Shown here piece after piece: positions 1 through 5,256 of a DNA stretch of 6,662 nt. Source of the DNA: Polyangiaceae bacterium. Its GTDB lineage: Bacteria; Myxococcota_A; Polyangia; Polyangiales; Polyangiaceae. Where the stretch lies: assembly GCA_025934595.1 (NCBI GenBank), contig JAICXU010000182.1, positions 1 through 6,662 of the forward strand, given 5' to 3'. Position 1 is the first letter of the stretch. Each line of letters opens with the position of its first letter. Under the pieces are notes generated by a model. That model was given only the letters and a program-made list of their open reading frames with translations. It searched no databases and was not told the DNA's origin. Both the position numbers and the translations under genes were made by a program.

Positions 1-2
1 AT

Positions 3-242
3 GAGGATGATTTTCTCGACGTCGCCGTGAAGCTCTCGTCTGCAGGGCGTGCGAAGCTCAAAGCGGCGACGGCCGACTGGATTCATCGGCGGCTCGCCGT
101 CCTCGCCGACGGCATGGTGTCCATCGCGCCGCTCGTGAAAGGCGAGATCGACACCGGCACGCTCACGATTGCGTTCGGCAAGCGCACGCCGGCCGAGCTC
201 GACCGGGCGCAGGCCTACGTCTCACGAATCCTCGGAAAATAA
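3..242 (+). CDS. C-terminal fragment of a protein with a SecD P1-head-like domain
   Basis: The reading frame is open from the left edge and ends at TAA 240-242, giving 79 visible residues beginning EDDFLDVAVKLSSAG. The first possible start, GTG at 27, lies inside what looks like a continuous domain, so I read the gene as beginning outside the window. The pattern V-x-L-x-x-x-G-x-x-x-L-x-x-A-T, then RRLAVLADGMVSIAPLVKGE, then a Gly-Thr-rich strand and a final short helix, resembles the P1-head subdomain of SecD (typically lAivLDg..vsaP.i...I.gG...I.g). SecD itself continues into membrane helices after this domain. Here the protein stops at once, so it is not a full SecD translocase subunit but perhaps a stand-alone soluble or lipid-anchored protein using that fold. 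Transketolase follows 63 nt later on the same strand, and co-transcription is possible. The family assignment rests on motif resemblance only; the function is unknown. Confidence 0.5.
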   Translation, partial: EDDFLDVAVKLSSAGRAKLKAATADWIHRRLAVLADGMVSIAPLVKGEIDTGTLTIAFGKRTPAELDRAQAYVSRILGK

Positions 243-305
243 AGCTCGAAACGCGTCCGCGGGTTTCGTCTCGACGCGCTTTCCGGAGAGCGATATGACG
301 CCCGC
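243..305 (+). promoter_or_regulatory. Leader of transketolase with GGAGAG ribosome-binding site
   Basis: This is the gap between the upstream stop codon and the transketolase ATG. It carries a Shine-Dalgarno-like GGAGAG at 285-290, which ends 15 nt before ATG 306, longer than the usual 5-10 nt. The same site sits only 4 nt before an out-of-frame ATG at 295. The leader also holds short overlapping inverted repeats: CGAAAC 247-252 with GTTTCG 263-268, CGCGTC 252-257 with GACGCG 273-278, and AAAGC 241-245 with GCTTT 278-282. They could form alternative hairpins but have no T-tract after them, so they do not make a convincing intrinsic terminator for the upstream gene. I cannot identify -35/-10 boxes with any confidence. 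Confidence 0.4.
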
Positions 306-2291
306 ATGCCCGATTTTCAGAAGCTCGCTCAAGCCTGCACGATCGCCCGCGGCCTCGCGATGGATGCCGTTCACGTGTCGAACTCCGGCCACCTGGGGCT
401 GCCGCTCGGCTGCACCGAAATCGGCGCCATCCTTTACGGCGATCTTCTGAGGCACGATCCTTCGGAGCCGCGCTGGATCAACCGCGATCGCTTCGTGCTC
501 TCCGCGGGCCACGGCAGCATGTTCCTCTATGGCTGGCTGCATCTCACCGGATATCCGCTCTCGCTCGAAGAGGTGAAAAACTTCCGCCAGTGGGGATCGC
601 TCACGCCGGGGCATCCCGAGTTCCAACACACCGAAGGCGTCGAAGCGACGACGGGCCCGCTCGGACAGGGCGTCGGCAATGCGGTAGGTCACGCGATCGC
701 CGCGAAGATGCTCGCCGCGAAATACAATACGAACGAGCACACGATCTTCGAATCGACGATCTGGTGTCTCGCCGGCGACGGCTGCATGCAAGAAGGCGTG
801 TCGGCGGAGGCCTCCGCGTTCGCCGGTCATTTCAAGGTCGACAATCTCGTTCTCATCTACGATTCGAACGACGTCACGCTCGACGCGCCCGCATCGAAGA
901 CGCAGAGCGAGGACACGGCGAAGCGCTACGAAGCCTACGGCTGGGAAGTGTTCCGCATCGAGCACGGCAACGACATGCCGGAAATTCTCGATGTGTTGAC
1001 GAAAGCGAAGAATTCGAAGAGCGGCCGGCCGCGCTTCGTCGTCGCGCGCACGATGATCGGCAAGGGAATTCCCGAGGTCGCGGGAACGTACAAAGCGCAC
1101 GGCGAAGCGGGCGCAAAGTTCGTCGATGCGTCGCGAAAATTGCTGGGCCTGCCCGACGAGCATTTCTACGTGAGCGACGAAGTGAAATCGTTCTTCGCGG
1201 AGCGCAAGAAGGAGCTCGCGACGAAACGCGGCGAATGGGAAAAAGTTTTCAGCGCGTGGAAGTCGAAGAATCCCGATCTCGCGAAGCAGCTCGACGACGC
1301 AATGGCGCATCGCGCGCCGAAAAATCTCGTCGACGCGGTTCCGGAGTTTCCCGCGGACGCGAAGCTCGCCACGCGCAAGGCGGGTGAGGCCGCGCTCCAA
1401 CCAATCGCGAAAGCGGTGCCCTCGCTCATGGGCGCATGCGCCGATCTCTACGGCTCCACGTTCAATTACATCGCCGACGGCGGCGACTTCGACGCCACGC
1501 ATCCCGGGGGCCGCAACATTCGCGCGGGGATCCGCGAGCACGGCATGGCCGCGATCATGAACGGCATCGCGTATCACGGCGGTGTTCGTCCGAGCTGCGC
1601 CACCTTCCTCGTATTTGCTGATTATTTGCGGCCTTCCGTGCGTCTCGCGGCGCTCTCGAAGCTGCCGGTCATCTATCACTTCACGCACGACTCGGTCGGT
1701 GTCGGCGAAGACGGGCCCACCCATCAACCCGTCGAGACGGTGATGGGCCTCCGATGCATTCCGAACCTCGACGTGATTCGTCCGGGCGATCCGGAAGAAA
1801 CGGCGGCAGCGTGGGCATGCGCCGTGGAGCGCAACGACGGTCCGACGCTCATGGCGCTGTCACGCCAAGCGGTGCCGATCCTTCCTGCCGACGCGAAGAC
1901 GAAGCGTGCAGGCACGGCGAAAGGCGCGTACGTCCTCGTCCACGAGACGAACAAGCTCGAGACGATCTTGATCGCGACGGGCACCGAGGTGCAGCACGCG
2001 GTCGCGGCCGCAAAGGATCTCGGACCCGGCACCCGCGTCGTGTCGATGCCGTCATGGGAGCGTTTCGAGCGGCAAAATCAGGCCTATCGTGACGAGGTGC
2101 TTCCGCCATCGTGCAAGCGTCGCGTGTCGATCGAAGCTGGCATCACGCTCGGATGGAGCAAGTGGGTGGGCGACGCGGGCAAATCGATCGGCATCGATCA
2201 CTTCGGAGCGAGCGCCCCGGGCAACACCGTGATGGAGAAATTCGGCATCACGGCGAAGCACGTCGTCGAAGCGGCGAAGTCGCTCTCCTGA
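306..2291 (+). CDS. tkt: Transketolase
   Basis: This is a thiamine-diphosphate-dependent cytoplasmic enzyme that moves two-carbon units between ketose and aldose phosphates in the non-oxidative pentose phosphate pathway. It is 661 residues long, close to the 663 of E. coli TktA. The N-terminal domain has SGHLGLPLG (H29), SAGHGS (H69), PGHPE (H103), GPLGQG (117-122), the diphosphate/metal motif GDG at 157-159 continuing to N188, and H265 in the GTYKAHG loop. The middle domain has R357, S384, catalytic E411 in GIREHGM, H461, and the second signature GEDGPTHQP with D469 and H473; R520 follows in LSRQ. E411, H461, D469, H473 and R520 fall at the same numbers as in TktA. A C-terminal transketolase domain completes the protein. 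No in-frame ATG, GTG or TTG exists between the upstream stop and ATG 306, which also gives the expected N-terminus. The first motif is SGHLGLPLG where most family members have SGHPGAPMG, suggesting a divergent subgroup. It converges with the zwf operon. Confidence 0.97.
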   Translation: MPDFQKLAQACTIARGLAMDAVHVSNSGHLGLPLGCTEIGAILYGDLLRHDPSEPRWINRDRFVLSAGHGSMFLYGWLHLTGYPLSLEEVKNFRQWGSLTPGHPEFQHTEGVEATTGPLGQGVGNAVGHAIAAKMLAAKYNTNEHTIFESTIWCLAGDGCMQEGVSAEASAFAGHFKVDNLVLIYDSNDVTLDAPASKTQSEDTAKRYEAYGWEVFRIEHGNDMPEILDVLTKAKNSKSGRPRFVVARTMIGKGIPEVAGTYKAHGEAGAKFVDASRKLLGLPDEHFYVSDEVKSFFAERKKELATKRGEWEKVFSAWKSKNPDLAKQLDDAMAHRAPKNLVDAVPEFPADAKLATRKAGEAALQPIAKAVPSLMGACADLYGSTFNYIADGGDFDATHPGGRNIRAGIREHGMAAIMNGIAYHGGVRPSCATFLVFADYLRPSVRLAALSKLPVIYHFTHDSVGVGEDGPTHQPVETVMGLRCIPNLDVIRPGDPEETAAAWACAVERNDGPTLMALSRQAVPILPADAKTKRAGTAKGAYVLVHETNKLETILIATGTEVQHAVAAAKDLGPGTRVVSMPSWERFERQNQAYRDEVLPPSCKRRVSIEAGITLGWSKWVGDAGKSIGIDHFGASAPGNTVMEKFGITAKHVVEAAKSLS

Positions 2292-2293
2292 CG

Positions 2294-2335
2294 CCGTCGG
2301 AGGTTATTTGCGCGCGCGCAAAATGGCTCCGCCGG
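2294..2335. terminator. Imperfect palindrome at the convergent gene ends, candidate bidirectional terminator
   Basis: Outer arms CCGTCGGAG (2294-2302) and CTCCGCCGG (2327-2335) are complementary at 8 of 9 positions. After a mostly unpaired 4x4 internal loop, the centre is a perfect 16-bp palindrome, TTTGCGCGCGCGCAAA (2307-2322). Both parts share one centre between 2314 and 2315, so they can form a single long hairpin. It begins 3 nt after the transketolase stop and covers the last codons and TAA stop (2304-2306) of the gene on the other strand. That position suits a terminator or RNA 3'-end stabiliser for both transcripts. Against a classical intrinsic terminator, neither strand has a T-run right after the stem. 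The alternating GC core is also coding sequence (Arg-Ala-Arg), so part of the symmetry may be chance. Confidence 0.4.
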
Positions 2336-3383
2336 AAGCGAAGTACACGTAGTCGCCTTGGATGACGAAGCTCGTCGTGGGCTCGGCCGCGATTTTCGTG
2401 AGACAAGTGCCATCGTCGGCGACGCGCGCGATGCCGGTGCCGGTGACGAAGTAGGCGTTCCCTTTGTCCAGCGAGATGGCGCCGAGCCCGATTTGCCCGG
2501 TCGCGATCTTCGCCGCCGCCCCACCATCCAGCGGGAAGCGCGAAACGGTTTGGGCCGTGGTGTCGCTCACGTAGACATTCGTGCCGTCGGTCGCAATCGC
2601 GGTGGGATCGCCCGGGTCGACGTTGAACGGAGCGCCCAAGCTCTGGTTCGACATCGTGGCCTGGATTTCGTAGAGCTCCCGCGGCCCCGCGTCTCCCGAG
2701 TGCACGAAAACGATGTCGTCCGCCGCGGAAGCAAGGACGCTTGGCGTCACGTAGAGAAGGGCCGTGTCACTCGGGGGTCCTAGAATGTCTAGATTCGTCC
2801 GAGCGTAGAGAAAGTCGGTGGCGCGAGACCAAAGGTGAGCGACCTGGTTGTTGTACCGCACGACGCCCGCGTCGTCGGCACCCGACGCGGAGATCGCGCT
2901 CGTACCCACGCACTCGAGGACTCCCGTCGTGTCGGCGGGAATGTCGTGATCGATCCAGCAAAGGTGCGACGACGTCACTCCGATCGCGTCGATGCCCGAC
3001 GGCCGAGTCGATACAGGTAAAATATTGGCAGGCGGCGCATCGGTGAGGAGCGCGCGCTCGATCGTCGGCGTCGACGTGCTCGCCCAGTAGATGTAGATGC
3101 CGTCGCTGGCCACTTGATCGGGCAGATTCGACGCCTTCACGAACGTCTCGGCGGCTCCGGGATCGTTGTCGCACGGCGCGATGCCGCCGCTGTCCGTTGC
3201 GGCATCGTTCGTCGCGGCGCCGTCCGGCGTGCTGGCCTCACTTGCGCCGTCCGCGGAGCCGTCGATGCTCTCGGTGCCGTTGAAGGTCGTGTCGCCGCAA
3301 GCATCCACGAGCGCGGCGAGTGCGGGCGTCGCGATCCCGAGCGCCAGCAAGATCCCCCACCTTCGCATTCTCGAATTGTACAT
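2304..3383 (-). CDS. Predicted exported (lipo)protein with beta-propeller repeats
   Basis: I place the start at ATG 3381-3383, giving 359 residues; ATG 3366-3368 (354 residues, beginning MRRWG) is equally plausible, and neither has a strong ribosome-binding site. The N-terminus has two or three Arg followed by a hydrophobic run, WGILLALGIATPALAALVDAC. This could be a lipoprotein signal ending at C29, although VDAC is a poor lipobox with Asp at -2. The alternative is signal peptidase I cleavage after ALA (21-23). Residues 30-70 form an Asp/Ala/Ser/Thr/Gly-rich linker. The rest contains about six or seven repeats of the type IATDGTNVYVSDTTAQTVSR or FVIQGDYVYFASGGAILRAR, the pattern of beta-propeller blades. 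The remaining four Cys (71, 142, 158, 327) could form disulfides outside the cytoplasm. The gene begins about 20 nt after pgl on the same strand and is probably last in the zwf operon. Such proteins are common in myxobacteria, but the ligand and function are unknown. I see no enzyme motif. Confidence 0.8.
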   Translation of the reverse strand: MYNSRMRRWGILLALGIATPALAALVDACGDTTFNGTESIDGSADGASEASTPDGAATNDAATDSGGIAPCDNDPGAAETFVKASNLPDQVASDGIYIYWASTSTPTIERALLTDAPPANILPVSTRPSGIDAIGVTSSHLCWIDHDIPADTTGVLECVGTSAISASGADDAGVVRYNNQVAHLWSRATDFLYARTNLDILGPPSDTALLYVTPSVLASAADDIVFVHSGDAGPRELYEIQATMSNQSLGAPFNVDPGDPTAIATDGTNVYVSDTTAQTVSRFPLDGGAAAKIATGQIGLGAISLDKGNAYFVTGTGIARVADDGTCLTKIAAEPTTSFVIQGDYVYFASGGAILRARK

Positions 3384-3403
3384 GCCCGAAACGAAATGAG
3401 CGA

Positions 3404-4147
3404 TCAGCCTATGCCGCCCGCTGCTTTGTCGATCAGCCACGCGAGCGAGCCGCGCACGTCGCGCACGATACGCGCCGGCGTTTTGTGAACATCGCCCGAC
3501 GTCGCCCATACTTTTTCGAGGGGGGCGGCCTTCTTCGAGCCGACCGCGAGCACGATCGCGTTTCGCGTCTCTTCGATCACCGGCACGGTGAGCGTCAAGC
3601 GCGGCTCGAGATTGTCGTGCGCTGGCACGGCGGCGACGAAGCGATCGGTGATGTCGATGGTGGGCAACCCCGGAAAGAGCGACGCGGTGTGACCGTCCTC
3701 TCCGATGCCGAGCACGACGAGATCCAGTTGCGGCGCGCCGTGCTTTCCCGCCGCCACGTGCTTCTTCAAGAGCGCTTCGTACTCGCGTGCGGCCGCATCC
3801 AAATCCTTCGCATCCGCGGGCATGCGATGCACGTGATCAGCCGCAATTTTGGCGGGATCGATGAGCGACTCTTTCGCGTGCTTGTAGTTCGATCGATCGT
3901 CGGTCGGTGCGACCGCGCGCTCGTCGACCCAGAACACGCGCACCTTGTTCCAGAAGATGCCTTCTTCTTTCGCGAGCCGCGCGTACGCCGCGCGCGGCGT
4001 GTCTCCGCCGGAGAGCGCGATGTTCGCGACGCCGCTTCTGCCGATCGCATCACGAATGATGCGTCCCATGCGCGCCGACGCTTCCTTCGCGACGCCGTCG
4101 CCGTCTTGCGCGGCGATGAGCAAACCCGGAACGACTTTCGTGATCAT
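3404..4147 (-). CDS. pgl: 6-phosphogluconolactonase
   Basis: This cytoplasmic enzyme hydrolyses 6-phosphoglucono-1,5-lactone to 6-phosphogluconate, the second step of the oxidative pentose phosphate pathway. Its 247 residues match the short bacterial Pgl/DevB family related to glucosamine-6-phosphate isomerases, not the beta-propeller lactonases. Visible motifs are ALSGGDTPR (44-52, phosphate loop), FWVDER (72-77), SNYKHA (86-91), LGIGEDGHTASLFPG (146-160, with the catalytic His of the GxDGHxASLFPG block at 153), RLTLT (184-188) and a closing LAWLIDKAA. ATG 4145-4147 is chosen because MITKVVPGLLIAA gives the family's N-terminus and its first bases overlap the opcA stop as ATGA (4147-4144), a usual arrangement for translational coupling. 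The frame stays open another 200 codons upstream, but that stretch is Arg-rich, overlaps opcA out of frame and matches nothing. A purine-rich GAAGAAGGG lies about 11 nt upstream of the ATG. Confidence 0.96.
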   Translation of the reverse strand: MITKVVPGLLIAAQDGDGVAKEASARMGRIIRDAIGRSGVANIALSGGDTPRAAYARLAKEEGIFWNKVRVFWVDERAVAPTDDRSNYKHAKESLIDPAKIAADHVHRMPADAKDLDAAAREYEALLKKHVAAGKHGAPQLDLVVLGIGEDGHTASLFPGLPTIDITDRFVAAVPAHDNLEPRLTLTVPVIEETRNAIVLAVGSKKAAPLEKVWATSGDVHKTPARIVRDVRGSLAWLIDKAAGGIG

Positions 4148-5256
4148 TGGATCGTGAGCCCTTCTTCGTAAATTTCTTCCGCGAACAACGCCGATTCGGC
4201 AAGCGCAGGATCGTTCGACGGCCGATGCAGCGTGCGCTCGAGCATGCGCGCGCCTTTGTTCACGCTGAGACGAACACGCTGCTCGGTGGCGCTCGGCACC
4301 TCCGCGTCGAGCTTCCACGTGAGGATGGCGGCGTTGCTGCCGCTCTCGACCTCGAGGTCGAGCGAGCCCGTCACTTTGAGACCCTGATCTTCGGCTTCGA
4401 CGGTGACGCCCATGAGCGCGGCGGGCGCGATGCTCGGCGGGCGCGGCGCTTTGCGGAGCTCGAGCGCGACCGAGTCTCCGTCGGGCCGGCGAAATCGCAC
4501 GCTGCCGCCGATCCGCTGCATTTTCCAGCCCAAACGCGTGGCGAACCAACCGAGGAGCAGCGCGCCTTCGGAGCCGAGCTTCGCGCCCGCGTCGGACGCT
4601 TGACGAATCACGAGCCGACGAATCTTGTGCGCGTGGCTTGCGAGCTTCGGCTCGTCGAAGAAGCGCGCACACATTTCTTGCCACGGCGCGAGGCGCGTCC
4701 AAGCGAGATCGGCGAGGTTCGGTCGTCCCGCTTTCGCGCGCGTCCATCGCGAGAGCTGGAGGAGCGATCCGAGCGACGTATACTCGGTGTCGAGCACCAC
4801 GCGCGTGGCGTCATCGGCGAGCGCGGAGAAAACGGGATCGTCGACGTGCACGCGTGCGAGCCACACGAGCGACGTCGGGAGCTCCGGAACGAGGAGCGCT
4901 TCGACCGCGCTTCCGACGCGCGCGCAGACCGCGCCGGAGGCAAAGAGGCGCACGCGCTCGGAGCACGTCGCATTTTCGCCGATCCCGCACACCGCGCTGA
5001 CATCGCCTTCGAGGATGCTCGCCGCGCCGTCGGGCTCGAGCCCCACCACGATCGCACGCGCGGGAATGTTGAGAATGACCTCGTCGATGATCGCCAAGTA
5101 GCGATCGGCGACCTCACGCGATGCCACGACGACGAGGTTCGTCGTGCAAGCGCGGGCCTTCGACGTCTCGCCCGGTGCCGTCGTCCAGATGTCGCGGAGC
5201 TCCTTTTCGATCGCCGCGATCGTGGTGGAGCGAGGCGGCGACACCGAGGGCATCAC
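4144..5256 (-). CDS. opcA: Glucose-6-phosphate dehydrogenase assembly protein OpcA
   Basis: OpcA-family proteins bind G6PD and promote its active oligomer or sensitise it to substrate, as known from cyanobacteria; it is not itself an enzyme. The protein has 370 residues from GTG 5256, or 369 from ATG 5253. Family-like blocks are TTNLVVVA (38-45), the acidic/Cys segment VSAVCGIGENATCSERVRLF (86-105), the VPELPTSLVWLARV block (123-136; other members have pDLPv.lWW), DLAWTRLAPWQEMCARFFD (183-201) and a conserved GWFATRLGW near 236-244. The C-terminal ~110 residues look like a beta-rich domain. It lies directly between zwf and pgl and overlaps both by a few bases, the classic context. Cys residues occur at 37, 90, 98, 111 and 196 only, with none in the last 174 residues. 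The start is ambiguous because GTG and ATG are adjacent codons (GTGATG). Confidence 0.92.
   Translation of the reverse strand: MMPSVSPPRSTTIAAIEKELRDIWTTAPGETSKARACTTNLVVVASREVADRYLAIIDEVILNIPARAIVVGLEPDGAASILEGDVSAVCGIGENATCSERVRLFASGAVCARVGSAVEALLVPELPTSLVWLARVHVDDPVFSALADDATRVVLDTEYTSLGSLLQLSRWTRAKAGRPNLADLAWTRLAPWQEMCARFFDEPKLASHAHKIRRLVIRQASDAGAKLGSEGALLLGWFATRLGWKMQRIGGSVRFRRPDGDSVALELRKAPRPPSIAPAALMGVTVEAEDQGLKVTGSLDLEVESGSNAAILTWKLDAEVPSATEQRVRLSVNKGARMLERTLHRPSNDPALAESALFAEEIYEEGLTIQ

Noticed and set aside
1..30. ATG at position 1 as a gene start
   Set aside because: That frame hits TGA at 28-30 after nine codons, while frame 3 is open from the edge and continues into the SecD-like domain.
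247..268. CGAAAC/GTTTCG inverted repeat after the SecD-like gene as an intrinsic terminator
   Set aside because: The stem is only 6 bp with a weak interior and no T-tract follows, so I mention it in the leader entry but do not call a terminator.
222..1727. 501-codon open frame on the minus strand opposite transketolase
   Set aside because: It is antisense to a clearly real gene, has Arg/Ala/Val-rich composition and no recognisable domain. Long antisense frames are expected in GC-rich coding DNA.
3384..3509. 42-codon N-terminal extension of the propeller protein to 3509
   Set aside because: It runs into the 3' end of pgl, lacks family-like sequence and would bury the signal peptide inside the protein.
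3985..4000. Perfect 16-bp palindrome ACGCCGCGCGCGGCGT inside pgl
   Set aside because: It encodes conserved Thr-Pro-Arg-Ala-Ala residues after the SGGDTP loop. Such runs of CG are frequent by chance here and there is no regulatory context.
4148..4747. 200-codon N-terminal extension of the pgl frame
   Set aside because: The stretch is Arg/Ala-rich, overlaps opcA out of frame, and the family N-terminus begins at ATG 4147 with an ATGA overlap.
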